Assembly (NCBI GenBank): GCA_963556195.1
Contig: OY744522.1
Location: forward strand, 41,589,763 to 41,653,762
Length of the DNA: 64,000 nt
Source of the DNA: Sepiola atlantica
Taxonomy: Eukaryota > Mollusca > Cephalopoda > Sepiida > Sepiolidae
Direction: 5' to 3'
Below are positions 32,161-44,296 of this stretch, piece after piece (within the stretch, counting starts at the first letter, position 1; every line of letters begins with the position of its first letter). Made by a program: the position numbers and the translations under genes. The notes beneath the pieces were generated by a model. It did not search any database and was not told the origin of the DNA. It saw only the letters and a list, made by a program, of their open reading frames with translations.

Positions 32161-34017
32161 TTATTTTTTTAGTATTGGCGGGGCTCTTCTACAAAATACC
32201 CTTTCTTTTAAATGTTTCAGTCCATTATCGACTAAAAGCGAATTTTCCAAGTCTGTCTAAAAAGAAACCGGATTCGCGGCACAAATAATTTAGTTCAATT
32301 CATAAACAAAACAAACAACTACATAGGTTCTCCTTCAAATACTCCCCTCGCACTTTCACAACTCCAAGAGACTGCGGGAAGAATTCTTTTGGAAATTACC
32401 TAAACTAGGTAAGTAAAAATCTATTATCACGAACCCAGGACGATAAGTCGATTCGGTAAAGTGCGCGCATACCCGCACCGTTTTTTTTTTCGTTTTACTA
32501 TTTTATTTATTTTTTCTTCGTATTGTTTAGTGTTGAAGTTAATAAGGGCATTTTTCGTGGTTTCTTTTTGCTAAAAAAGCGAAACAAACTGAAAAATCTG
32601 TTTTTATTTGTTTAGCACCCCAAAATCTGGCCTTCATTAATTCTAATAATAAGTCTGGGTCAAATACAAAAGAAAAATACCCTAAAATATACTATTTCTG
32701 TTTCTTTTCATCAAAAATGGTATTTATTAATAGCAACACTATCTCAAGTTCGAGATAGCCCCCCCCCCCTATAAGACCACATCTAGTAGTTGATAGTTGT
32801 AAAAAAATATTTTGACTCAACAATCTTCATGTTAGAAAAGTAATATTTAAAGTTTTAGAGATTCTACTAAAACCTATACTTAAGTACTAAGGACAGTAAT
32901 TTAATTCGGTTAGGCGCGTGCATGCATCCATCGTTTTCTGCATTTATTTTATTTTTATTTGTATTGCCACCTCGGAGTAAGGTTTTGTGTTGCAGTTAAT
33001 GAAAGGCAAATGTCTGAAAATAAATAGGGGGCGGAAAAATGCCTTTCATTAACCTCAACACTATGTGTAGTTGGAAATAAAAAAATGAATAAAAAATATA
33101 CTGGTTCTGGGCAGATAAATATTTAAGTATTTATTTTTTTATAAAAAAAACATTCTTTTCTTTAACCCTAACCCTAACCCAAAGTCCGAGTTAACCATAC
33201 GCCACGCCCCCAAACTTATATCATTGAACTCATCGATCGTCATTTTAGAAAAAAAAATTTGCGTTTTAGAATCGAGTCATCCTTGAGAAAAAATGAATAC
33301 AATAATGTCAGAATGCGCACGCCTTATTTAATCGAGTTATCGTCCTTGGTTAGTAATGCTAAATTTTTTACCCGTCGTTCTTGTACTCTTCCTCTCGGTA
33401 ATAACTGGTCTTCTGCACGATCTTCCTGTGCTAAGGAAAAAGGAAAATCTCACATAGGAGCAATATCTGATGAATAGGGGAGTGGTCTCATTACGGTAAT
33501 GCTTTTATAGGCAGAGGGCTAAGATTACGGTTATATAATCGCAATATATAATATTAGATGATAACTTGATACGCGTGTGTCTCTTTTGCCAATCTGGTGC
33601 TACCAGATCAGGCTGTCTGGAGATACTGTCTTCCTTACTTAAAATGCACCAAACATTGATGTTATTGTGTTTTTGCCTTTCCCTTTGTAAAACTCAATCA
33701 TGTTCTGCTAAGCTAAACAACAACAACATTTTTCCTCTAGAAAAAAAAACTAAACCCAGCACCATGTGTAGGTGTTTCATGACATGAGGAACCTGAAGCA
33801 TAGTACCTTTTACTGTAATGGCTTTGTTCGGCATTTGATGGCTAGAAAAGGGTTGATGTGCTGTGGCCCATAACTACTAAACCTAACACTGTAAATGAAT
33901 ATTTGAAATTATAAAGAACTAGAAGCATAAAAACTTTAACTAGAAATACTCAATTCGGCATTAAATACCCCCAAAAGAGTTGATATGCCGTAAAACCAAA
34001 CTACTCTTTTGCCAAAC
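32161..34017. other. Spacer with a degenerate direct repeat and short telomeric run
   Basis: Two similar segments, about 32440-32580 and 32889-33010, share GGACGATAAG/GGACAGTAAT, a TTCGGT(T)A core, a T-rich tract and GTGTTG-AGTTAATRA. A short AACCCTAACCCTAACCC run lies at about 33164-33180. No gene is supported. Confidence 0.45.
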
Positions 34018-34830
34018 GTTCACACAATTTATTAAGTTCCGTTACTTTTATGACTAAGCTTGCTTTCAAATAAAAATTCACACAGTTTATCAAATTCCGT
34101 TACTGTTATGACTAAGCTTGCTTTCAAATAAAGATTAACACAGTTTATTAAGTTCCGTTACTTTTATGACTAAGCTTGCTTTCAAATAAAGATTAACACA
34201 GTTTATTAAGTTCCGTTACTTTTATGACTAAGCTTGTTTTCACATAAAGATTCACACAGTTTAAGTTCCGTTACTGTTTTGACTAAGCTTGTTTTCAAAT
34301 AAAAATTCACACAGTTTATTAAGTTCCGTTACTTTTATGACTAAGCTTGTTTTCAAATAAATGTTCACACAGTTTAAGTTCCGTTACTTTTATGACTACG
34401 CTTGCTTTTGAATAAAGATTCACACAGTTTATTAAGTTCCGTTACTTTTATGACTAAGCTTGATTTCAAATAAAATTTCACACAGTTTATCAAATTCCGT
34501 TACTGTTATGACTAAGCTTGCTTTCAAATAAAGATTTACACAGTTTATTAAGTTCCGTTACTTTTATGACTAAGCTTGCTTTCAAATAAAAATTCACACA
34601 GTTTATCAGATTTCGTTACTGTTATGACTAAGCTTGCTTTCAAATAAAGATTCACACAGTTTAGTAAGTTCCGTTACTTTCATGACTAAGCTTGCTTTCA
34701 AATACAGATTCACAGTTTATTAAGTCCTGTTACTTTCATGACTAAGCTTGCTTTCAAATAAAGATTCACACACTTTATTAAGTTCCGTTACTTTCATGAC
34801 TAAGCTTGCTTTCAAATAAAGATTTAAATA
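34018..34830. repeat. 14-unit, ~58-bp minisatellite
   Basis: Fourteen units carry the block GACTA(A/C)GCTTG and repeat about every 58 bp. Some units are 52 bp because TTATTAAG is missing. The most constant part is ATGACTAAGCTTGCTTTCAA. There are no unique spacers, so this is not a CRISPR-like structure. Units are 85-95 percent alike by eye. Confidence 0.95.
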
Positions 34831-35489
34831 AGTCAACATAAAAAACGTGTATATAATTGAATTATATAGTGTAAACAAAATAAGAGAGTCGAGAAAAAGC
34901 CAAAAGAAAACAAACGACAAGAAAAAAGTGAAGAAAACAGTGAAAACTTATTGCTATATCACGGGTGAATGGGTTTGATTTTCGGAAGTAAATACTTCTA
35001 TAGACGGCCGCATTTGCTGGAATATACAGGGTCATTGAAACATATGTCTTTACCCGGCCTTCGGACTAGGATAAAAGGTATAAGGATTAATTCTTTTATA
35101 AACAGTGACATTGCGATAGAAAGTAAACGAAAAGAAAGATTGCCACACGTCTTTTGTAGTCACGTGGTATCATAGAACCGATGTGCTCATTGTTAAAAAG
35201 CGTATTAACAGCGAAAAAGACGGGTTCTATTTCTACTACATTAACAAAGCGCGACAGGTGGTTTTTGGTGCAACCTTCACCTTCCGATGCTTGTTGTATG
35301 AAACTTACGACTTACTGCTAAAACTTGCAATAATTGTAGTGTGTGTTCTGCCCTGTAAAAAAAAAGAGATCCTTCTAAACCGAGGCTGAAACCTTGTTTC
35401 TGACACTGCCATCGTAGGGAGGCAGGTAAATAGGAACTTCCTATTATCAAGTGGTCGGAATTTATTACTGAAGTATTATATTTACAAGA
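34831..35489. other. Spacer, nothing recognised
   Basis: Frames of 68 codons at 34969 and 35183 have no recognised homology, although they precede the LINE remnant and could belong to its eroded upstream part. Confidence 0.35.
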
Positions 35490-36060
35490 ATACTTCGAAA
35501 GGCCTTGATGATCCAGATTATTCTGATGCTCTTTCTTCTGACTTTGAGCACGTTGCACATGGGGAGAACAGGTGGCTAGTCACATTTAACACCTGTAAAG
35601 CCAAGCTTATCTCCTTTGGCCACCAATGCTCAGCTCATTCTTTTCTTCCAGTTGCAATGAATTGCCCTTTCCCTGGGGAAGTTTACTTCTGTGATAAGCT
35701 CCTATGACTGACTTTCACTTCAGATCTGAAATAAAAGACTTGCATAACATATGTTGCTAAGGTCGCTTGAAATATTGTTGGATCATTCTACCGCACCTAA
35801 AAGCACCCCTTCTTGCCTTGATAGAGTAAACACCGACTGCGAAATTAAGTGGAGGATCATGTCTTCTGTATCCTTATCGCCTCTTTTGCTCTTTATTGTT
35901 CATGGTAGGTGCTCGACAGAGCTCCAATCTCTGGTCTCTCGCAGAAAAACATTCCCGGCAAGAATTCGCCTAGCTTCAACTACAGCAATGAACTTTATTT
36001 TCACCCTCTCTGTACCAAAAACTATTTAACCATTATTCTCGAATGACCCCCGGGTCATGA
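35490..36060 (+). pseudogene. LINE ORF2 remnant: RT thumb region to C-terminus
   Basis: From about 35500 the reading LDDPDYSDALSSDFEHVAHG then RWLVTFNTCKAKLISFG matches the segment just after the RT active site in non-LTR elements (W.V.FN..K...ISF). After stops and frame changes the C-terminal part follows: SPLLLFIVHGRCSTELQSLV, KTFPARIRLASTTAMNFIF. The catalytic YADD block is missing. It is the same family as 10.5 and 11.3 kb. Confidence 0.65.
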
Positions 36061-37019
36061 TAAGCGGTGACCTATTAGTAAAAAAGATGAAAATGATATG
36101 AAAGTGTATAAGCATGGATTTTATTTAGAATTCAACATGGCCGCTAGCATTCGGCACCAGGTTCCCAAGCCGTAGTAGAGCACATCGACTAATTTCACAA
36201 GGAACTTATTTTTTTTACGAATGTGTCATCACTTAACTCGAGGAAAATAGTATATGAGATGGATAAATTGACATTTTATTTTCGAAACATTTCAATTCTA
36301 TGTTTAATAATCGTTTCATATAACTTGAATACAACAATGATGTATTCATTTATTGCTTTAAATCCGTTAAGAATAATGCATGATGTTTATTTTAGATCGG
36401 AGGTCCGCGTGCCTTAGTAAAATGGCTAGAGTTCCATATTTGTCAGGCGTGCTGCAGGTTCTCTATCACTGGTATATGAAAAGGTAAACGCCGAAATAAC
36501 ACGAGATGTTTTAAACCGGGTGACCTCTCGATGCTATTGATTAAACAGAACTACGTCACAGAAAGCAGCAGCATTTTGAAGAGAGACAAAGTCGCCCATT
36601 TCCCGCCATTAAAAGAGTCATCAGAAAAAAATGTTTGAATGCAACTATTTGAAACCGAAATTGGTCGCTCTGTTGGTTACACATGGTACAACTCCATTTA
36701 AACACTGGCAAAATTGCTTAATCGTAATCGTCGAAATATTTACTGAGATTTATACTTTCAAGATTGAGGGCAACTGTCGCGCGGGGCCATATGCCAAATA
36801 TTAAGGCTCGCGTTGGAATTGTAGATGCCGGCCAGAATCATGAGCGATAAATTTGTAAGATTTTTATCTTACTTTGGTAATCCGGCTAAAGACAAACACA
36901 CATAGCCTCGCGGATTTGCTTTGGTGGGCACCTGGGGGAGGGCAGGACAATTAAATTTGAAGGTTGCCATATAGACCAGCCGGATGCTATAATCTTGGAA
37001 AAATAGGCCAGAAAAGGCA
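36061..37019. other. Spacer, nothing recognised
   Basis: No supported gene or repeat. Confidence 0.4.
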
Positions 37020-37565
37020 AGATAAGATGTGTCCATTCAAACTCCGCGTTTAACAATGAAACTCTTATTCCAAACTTACGACTAACATAAGAACGAAAAT
37101 ACTATTTCAACATACCGTGACAGACAAACAACATACTATTTTACACTTACGTGTGACAGGCGAATTAATATAACACTCACGCTAGAGCAGTGGATAGCGG
37201 TGGTTAGGTGGATAACGACACACTCTAAAAACCTGGTTGAGCTAAGTTTGAAACCAGTTGGCACCATACGACAACTTTAACTGGGAAATGTTGGCAATGT
37301 TAACGTAGTCTCGCCTGTAAGTATCCGATTTTTTTCTGTAAAATGTCTGGAAAACAAATGCGAACAACAAAATCATGGAAATTTACTTTTTGTTACTGGA
37401 ACGTGACAGACTGATTTACAGACGGAGCCGTTTATAGAGATGTTTAGATGCATCTAAAATTAAATGCGTTAATAGACGCATTTAATCTGCGCGTTCATCA
37501 ATTGAAAATAATAATTGATATTTCAGCGTGACAGGCCGACCGACAAAGCCTCTCATAGAAACGCG
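37020..37565 (+). repeat. Two 'CATTCAATCTGCGCG' repeat copies flanking a tRNA-like head
   Basis: Copies of the dispersed repeat lie at 37020-37130 and 37440-37560. Between them, at about 37185-37285, GCTAGAGCAGTGGATAGCGG and a later AGTTTGAAACCAG are loosely like RNA polymerase III boxes. This could mean the dispersed repeat is part of a tRNA-headed SINE, but the evidence is thin. Confidence 0.4.
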
Positions 37566-37637
37566 CGGACGCATAAAAAAGCCATACAATTCCAAATAAC
37601 TAGAATAGTTCTACAATACTGAGGCTAATAAACTATC

Positions 37638-37731
<94 letters not shown>
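37638..37731. repeat. (AT)n microsatellite
   Basis: About 93 bp of nearly pure AT. Confidence 0.95.
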
Positions 37732-37733
<2 letters not shown>

Positions 37734-38088
37734 GTTAGAAGACAGAGACAATGCGTTGGTTAGGTGACATCGGCGGTACGTGTATGGTAAACAATCACAA
37801 TAATGAAAATATTGAGAAATCAATAATTTTCAAATAATTTTATTATATTTACCAGTGTTAAGTTCGGGCCGTGATGGTAGGGTTCTGTGTCTTTCTTTAA
37901 TTTAAATTTTCGGGGGACTCCCCCATACTCAGAAAAAATATATCCACTCGTCGGTGTGTGGCTGGGCCGGAAATTACGGTTTGTTTAGGTTCGCAGAAAC
38001 TTAAAAAAAAATTATTTTATGAACGTTTAGGTATGACTAGATTAAGTGGTTAGGTGTAGTTAAATATTTTTAAATTATTTTGTCAGTG

Positions 38089-38158
<70 letters not shown>

Positions 38159-38526
38159 GTATGTGTAGTGTTTAGAATTTTTCTATTTAATTATTATTGT
38201 ATGGGCCATATGCGTGGTATTTGACGTATTGTGCGTCCGATTGGGAAGGGGAGGTAAGTCGAATAGATTAAGCTGTGTTTGTTGAAGTTATGTCCTTTGA
38301 AAGTGTTAACTAGTTTGACTCATCCCATTAATTAATTTATTTATTTATTGGGATTCTTTGTTTTATTTCTTTATTTAATATTATTACAGTAGGCAATCGT
38401 TTGTTATAATGTGTAGGGTGAGGTTTGTCGTGTTTGGTTATACTAAGAAGTTGAAATTGAGCTCAGCTCTGTTGTTTAATCTTGTAATTTTCTGATTAGT
38501 ATTGATTCTTTGAGTCTGGGGTGACC
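37732..38526. other. Spacer with (ATT)n; likely 3' flank of the Penelope element
   Basis: An (ATT)n array occupies 38088-38158. The rest downstream of the minus-strand Penelope frame is AT/GT-rich and may contain its 3' UTR. No hammerhead core was found here. Confidence 0.5.
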
Positions 38527-39700
38527 CTACTCTCTTTCGGTAGCTAATATCCTGATTTGTATGTCTTTGGTGGGGTTGTAGCCATGTGCTATGTGCGTTT
38601 GGAAGAATAATGCCTTGGTGGTTACGTGTTCTTTGATACGTATGCGCAATGGTCTTACTGTACTGCCGATGTAGAATTTATTGCATACCGCACATTGTAT
38701 TTTATATATGGCATATGTGCGGTCGCATAACCCTGTGTTGTTTATACGACAGTTTGCAAGGGTGCAGGGGTTAGTGTAGCAGGGTGTTCTAGATTTAGAT
38801 AGGTGGTGTCGCAGTGTTGGTCCGGAATGTGTAAGCTGGATGTCTAGGTGTTCTTTGCGGATGGCTTTGCGGATGGCGGAGTTTACTCTATCGCTAAAGT
38901 GTGGTATTAGGAAGCAGGTGTTAAAGAGAGAGTTTGCTGTGGATGTTTTCTATGTGTCCTAGTGTGGTGTCTGGTGTTTGTGGGTTATCCATTCAGCTCG
39001 AGTATTTGTTGGAAGTGTCTAATAGCAGTGGGGTTGTTAGTTTCTGTAGTACATTTGCTACGGATGCGGTTTATCTTGTTTAGAGCGTATCCTATTTTGG
39101 TGTTGATAGGAAGGGCTAATGTGTAATTTACGAAGATGTCTCTGCAGGCGGTTTTTTGTAGAAGCTAGTGTGTATGAGACCTTCCCCGGTGATGTAGAGT
39201 GTGAACTCTAATAGTGAGATGGACCCGAATGTCTTAGAGTGCTCGATAGTAAATTGTATTTTGTGGTCTGTATTTTTAAAGTTAATTAAAATTTTGTTGG
39301 CTTCTTCGCGGGATGATGTGAGGATGAGGATATCGTCCACATATCTCGTGAAGAGGATTCTGGAGTGGCAGGTGTGTAGTGCGCATTGTTCTAATCTATG
39401 CATGTATGTAATGGCGAGTAGTCCTGATACGCTGGATCCCATAGGTAGGCCAGTTATTTGTTTGTAGGTCTGTTCTTTGTATGTGACGTATGGGTTGCCG
39501 ACTATTATGTCTAGTACTTGGTGTATGTCGTTGCAGTGAGACCAAAGCAGTAGAGGTCGTTTGAGGAGATGCAGTCGGTGATAAGATCCGCAGCTGGGTG
39601 GGCCAGTACGTACGTGTAGAGGGATACACCGTCGAGGCTGAACGCATATCTGTTGTGTTGTAGTTGCTGGGGTTAGAGTGGGTGTAGTCTTCGAATGACT
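38527..39700 (-). pseudogene. Penelope-like element: reverse transcriptase and GIY-YIG endonuclease
   Basis: Read on the minus strand: FSLDGVSLYTYV (RT block A with catalytic D, about 39650), then after one frameshift YKQITGLPMGSSVSGLLAIT (block B), RYVDDILIL (block C with YVDD, about 39332-39343), FLKNTD...IQFTIE, and after another frameshift near 39150 INTKIGYALNKI. A stop follows near 38985. Next come HLDIQLTHSGPTLRHHL, the cysteine-rich linker PCYTNPCTLANCRINNTGLC, and YAIYKIQCAVCNKFYIGSTV with RPLRIRIKEH, which is the GIY-YIG nuclease core (YAIY...YIG, R, EH). The frame ends at a TAG at 38527-38529. This domain order is diagnostic of Penelope-like retroelements. The N-terminal part is missing upstream of about 39.7 kb and at least two frameshifts make it dead. 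Confidence 0.85.
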
Positions 39701-40130
39701 TCATCTTAGCTGCTAACGTGTCTTGAGAAGCTGGGGAGTTGTTGCCACATTTCCTACATACCAGCTAGACTGCCCCTGCATCACCCTTACGACAGCCACG
39801 ATATAAACCATAAACTTACAAGACTTTGTGCGCAACACATTATCCATCATACAGAGAGAACAAACCAACATCACGCCCAATCTCACAAGTACGCATCGCT
39901 TAAAGAATAAACACCTAATATCCTACTTTCTCTTTGTCAACACTAGACACCAAAGGAAAAATCCGTCTGTGTGGATGAATTCACCAAAATGGATTCCAAA
40001 GAGTAAGTCCCCCCACTTCGATTTGTTATTGTTGTTCTTTCCAGCTTATTACCAATCCGGCACTCTGCATTCCCCTCATCCTTCTTAACATAGTACTACT
40101 ATCCCCAGCAATGCTTCAAGCAAACTTCTA
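39701..40130. other. Spacer, possible eroded Penelope 5' part
   Basis: A minus-strand KMKSFEDYTHSNPSNYNTTD stretch continues the element to about 39710. Beyond that, no domain is recognisable. Confidence 0.35.
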
Positions 40131-40131
40131 T

Positions 40132-40194
<63 letters not shown>
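40131..40194. repeat. (AT)n microsatellite
   Basis: Pure AT array followed by GTATGTAT. Confidence 0.95.
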
Positions 40195-40196
<2 letters not shown>

Positions 40197-40859
40197 ATGT
40201 ATGTATGTATGAAGAATAATTAAAAGTTTCTTATCTTAACACTTTACTCAAGTTTCAGGGTAGACACTACCATAAGAAGTATATTATATATGTCATTATA
40301 CACTTAAATTCAAGTTCAAATTGAAAAGTGAATTCTGATGGTATCTTTCAAATGTATGTTATGTGGCATATATATCATTCAATTGTATAAGGACATGTAA
40401 TCGATCCTACCGTAAAACTGCAGTAAATTGTTGATAAGTCCATTTTAATTATTTATTATAAGCTCTGACTGAAAGCATAGCGATCCTTTTGATTCCGAGA
40501 AGTTACTTATTCATGTCATATATACATCTTGTAAAGTCTGGCTTAATTTACCAACATTTACAAAAAATAACTGCAACCCCTCTTATATAAGACAACTTCA
40601 AGTTAATAACACTAACAAATTACATTTCGAAAACAATTTAAAATAAATTAAAAATACTGGAAGCTATCAAAACAAAAACATAACAACTCACAATTAATAG
40701 CATCACGTATGAAATCAGTTGCAATATTTTAAAATGTGATGCTACTCAGGCGTCGCTGAATTTAAATTGTTAACGTCTGTTCTGGAACAATAAGAAAACG
40801 TTCTCTGCGCGTTTCTCCGCTGTCTTTTAAAAATTCTCTTCTTTCAATATCTTTTTTGT
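40195..40859. other. Spacer, nothing recognised
   Basis: No supported gene or repeat. Confidence 0.4.
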
Positions 40860-41022
40860 TTATTTGCACTTGACATCTGAGGATGATTAGACGAAAAATC
40901 GAAATCGTTCGTGATTCTTATGGGGCATTTATTAATCTTTTTTATTTTAATAAAAAAAACGAACATCAGAAAAATTGAAAAAATAAAAAAAGACGAATAC
41001 TGATTATTTACATTGTTTGCAT

Positions 41023-41076
<54 letters not shown>
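40860..41076 (+). repeat. Hammerhead-like repeat followed by (AT)n
   Basis: CTGAGGA at about 40879, then T, GATT...AATC, then GAAA reproduces the hammerhead order with one extra base before stem II. Downstream, ATCAGAAAAATTGAAAAAAT and ACAATGTTTGCA are shared with 60300-60375, so this is a dispersed unit. An AT array occupies 41026-41076. Confidence 0.4.
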
Positions 41077-41077
<1 letters not shown>

Positions 41078-41305
41078 CAATTAAAGAGTTTGTGAAGCTT
41101 ATTTGACGGTGAAAAGTGCTTGTCTATTAATTGTCTATATCAATTATTAATTTGTCCATTAATTAATTAAGTATCTATCTATTGGAATCGGGATCCTAGC
41201 CATGAGTTTTAGTAGCATTTTATGTTGATTTAAATCTTAATAAGGGGCATAAATGTAGTTCTAAACTAGTCTGGGACCGGTATTCTTCTAATATATTAAT
41301 ATTCT

Positions 41306-41308
<3 letters not shown>
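41077..41308. other. Spacer, nothing recognised
   Basis: AT-rich spacer. Confidence 0.4.
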
Positions 41309-41368
<60 letters not shown>

Positions 41369-41584
41369 GATAGATATATATATTATATATATATACATAT
41401 ATATATATATATGATAGATATATATTATATATATATATGATATATATATATATACATGTATATTATATATATATATAAATATATATATATGATAGATATA
41501 TATATTATATATATATATTATATATATATACATGTATATTATATATATATATATATTAATATTCTAATATATAATATTCTTCTA

Positions 41585-41657
<73 letters not shown>
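41309..41657. repeat. Complex AT microsatellite with higher-order units
   Basis: AT runs are punctuated by GATAGATATATATTA and ACATGTATA blocks that repeat, so part of it has a higher-order tandem structure of about 50-70 bp. An (AC)n-(AT)n array occupies 41585-41657. Confidence 0.9.
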
Positions 41658-41661
<4 letters not shown>

Positions 41662-41789
41662 ATGTATTGTATTAGTTTCTGTAGATATAAATCCGTTGAA
41701 ACTCAAGGGTTTATAAAAAGTGCCCAATAACAAGTAGAGCTGTTTATAAGTATACATTTTTATTTATACAAATCTTATTGGTTACATAT

Positions 41790-41842
41790 GTGCATACATG
41801 TTTCGGTTGCACTCTTTGCAGAGAGTCAACCTCGTCAGACCA
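41790..41842 (-). ncRNA. Hammerhead ribozyme-like motif with strong stem II
   Basis: On the minus strand CTGACGA (41832-41838) precedes a long stem II, GGTTG-ACTCT...AGAGTG-CAACC (41805-41831), then GAAA (41801-41804), the palindrome ACATGT and an A at the cleavage position. The core and stem II are intact. Stem I is the weak point: the bases before CTGACGA (CTTGGT) do not pair with those after the cleavage site (TGCACAT). It is therefore a relic or depends on other folding. Confidence 0.55.
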
Positions 41843-42489
41843 AGGATTCAGAGTAATGAGATGGGTTTGCAGATTTTTTCAGAATAAATCCTTGTTTGGG
41901 ATTGGTTATTCTCTATTCCTTATGAATTGGTATCGGATTACCTATTTTACTTGTTGACCATTCTTAAGCCCTTTTTACGACCTAACCATCCCTGTTTTTT
42001 ATAGCCCTCTTGGCCCCGGCTACTTTTCAACCCTGTTTAAATTCCCAGATCCTACAAACACATTTATCTTATCTATCAGTAAAATACACACATATAAACA
42101 GATTTAATAGGTACATAAGTACATATAAATAAACAGACATCAATATACACACACATCTAAACATGAACACACACACAGATCCACTTTCAAGCAAAAACAT
42201 ATATTTAAAAGCACGTACTTGCCTATGAATATACTTTTAGTATATCAAACAGTTTCAATATACAAATTAATTTTAATACAATAAAAACATCCGCCTGTAC
42301 AAGTAAATACATAAGCACAACACCTATATATATACACGAACACACATACACATAAATATAACATATATATATATATACGTATACACATACACACACGTCA
42401 TACACCCATCTACATACATACATGTATACATCCACAACGCGAATATAGACTCTACTGTTACTTCATTGTTAGCATAACACACACCCAAT
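41843..42489. other. Spacer, CA/TA-rich
   Basis: CA- and TACA-rich sequence at 42060-42440. No gene is supported. Confidence 0.5.
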
Positions 42490-43015
42490 TTTATTTTTTA
42501 ATCTTCTTTTTATTTTTATTTTATTTTGTATTTTGCTATTTTTTATTTTTTCACTTTTTATTTTTTATTATTTATTTTCATTTTATTTTTTTATTATTTT
42601 GTATTAAGTTTAATTTATTTTAATTTTATTTTTATTTTCATTTTTATTTTATTTTTATTTTATTTTATTTTGTTTTTTACTTTTTATTTTTTATTTTTTA
42701 TTTTTTATTTTTTATTTTTTATTTTTATTTTCTATTTTTTATTTTTTATTTTTTATTTTTTAATTAAAAATATTTTTTATTTTATTTTTATTTACTTTTA
42801 GTTATTATTATTATTATTTTTTATTATTGTTCGTCATTTTTTATTGTTTATTTTTATATTATTTTTTATATTATTTTTTATATTTTTTATTTTTTATTCT
42901 TTTCATATTTTTTATTATTTTTATTCTTTTTATTTTTATTATTTATATTTATTATTGTTAATTTAATTTATTTTTACTGATTATTTTATTTTATTTTATT
43001 TTTAATTTACATGAT
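42490..43015. repeat. (TTTTATT)n low-complexity tract
   Basis: About 520 bp of TTTTTATTTT-type sequence. A 91-codon phenylalanine-rich frame in it is compositional. Confidence 0.95.
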
Positions 43016-43229
43016 TATTATCACTATTTAATTTAAAATTCTGATGCCTTCATAATTTCGAACCTACATCATCCAAAAACTACTACACACCAACCTATAA
43101 TAAGGTTTTCAGCACATACGCATGGTTACCACGTACTACCTCTCAAAATCCATGCGACACCTCACCACAACAAAAATCTCAGCCCCCCCTTTCACCTCTC
43201 TCACCCTAAGGCAAATTCAATTATATTCT

Positions 43230-43725
43230 TTCTCCTGCCGATATCACTGCTACCTTAATGGTACCCACTAAAAGTTTTCCATATTCACTTCATTCTTCGT
43301 CACCACTGACTTCTCACAGTCTGGACTCTCCAATAACGCTCACAGTCACCACGGCTACGACTTTCCTTCACTCTCCATCATGTCAACCCAAAATGTCGAT
43401 GTATTTGCATGACACTTTTCTTCAAATTATTAATAAAGACGAAACGTTGATGAATATATGAAAAATGTCATGTAAGTACATCGACATTTTTGGTTCATGA
43501 TAGAGTGATAAAAGAAAAGTAGTAGCCGTTGCTACTATAAGGGCTAACTTATCTCAGCCTGGACTCTCCTCCAGCGTTTACAGTAGCAACGGCTACTACT
43601 TTTCTTTTATCATTCCATCATGTCAACCCAAGATTTCGATGTACTTGCATGACATTTTTCTTCAAATTATCACCCTGAAGAAGTCTTACCATAAAGACGA
43701 AACGTTGATAAATATATAACAAAAT
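43230..43725 (+). repeat. Penelope-type terminal repeats with a long foldback
   Basis: Two direct copies, about 43375-43450 and 43618-43722, share ATGTCAACCCA, TGCATGACA, CTTCAAATTATand AAAGACGAAACGTTGAT. Between them, about 78-bp arms 43462-43540 and 43580-43658 are reverse complements with few mismatches, including AAAAGAAAAGTAGTAGCCGT. In the second copy CCTGAAGA, a 5-bp stem GTCTT/AAGAC and GAAACGTT give a hammerhead-like order at 43672-43715. Confidence 0.65.
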
Positions 43726-43783
43726 ATCTCTTATTTTTTTCTTTTTTCATTACCCATTACGTCAGATACTCTCATTCTTCCTT

Positions 43784-43787
<4 letters not shown>

Positions 43788-43843
<56 letters not shown>

Positions 43844-43912
43844 GGGGGGACAGAGAGTCATAGCGAGAGAGAGAACGAGAGAGAGGGGAGGGGAGAGAGA
43901 AAGAAAACAAGA
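43788..43912. repeat. (AT)n-(GA)n compound microsatellite
   Basis: AT array 43789-43822, then GA-rich to about 43912. Confidence 0.95.
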
Positions 43913-44296
43913 AAGAAAGAAAATACAAGAAGGAACCATTTTTATGTTGAATGATTTGCATGCTCTAAAACTTGACCCGTTACAATGATCACACACGTTT
44001 TATAGTGATATGCATTAATTATTTTCTGGAAACTTTGCCATTGGCCCCTCATTGAATTGATAGCATCGTCCCCCTCGTTTTAGATTTTACGCCGGTGACA
44101 GACGTAATACAAAAAAAAACAGAGATTGGCGAACCTTTTATGCTACCAGAACGCTGAACACAGCAACAATTTTAACAGTAAGAGTTTTTAACAGAAATAA
44201 TAATAAAACACAAAAGATACATACGTAACGAAACAAAAAAAAACATAACGCAAAGCTATGTGTATATTCATCATGTATTATTGATTTAGCGAGGTA

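Noticed and set aside
34018..34830. CRISPR-like regular repeat
   Set aside because: Units are directly tandem with no unique spacers, and the context is animal DNA.
41288..41757. Open frames rich in Tyr-Ile repeats (also at 6139, 14731, 25616, 29287, 37611, 40844, 45153, 55246, 56439, 57467 and 59095)
   Set aside because: They are translations of AT microsatellites and have no coding character.
42526..42801. 91-codon Phe/Tyr/Leu-rich open frame that looks like a membrane protein
   Set aside because: It lies wholly in a TTTTATT low-complexity tract.
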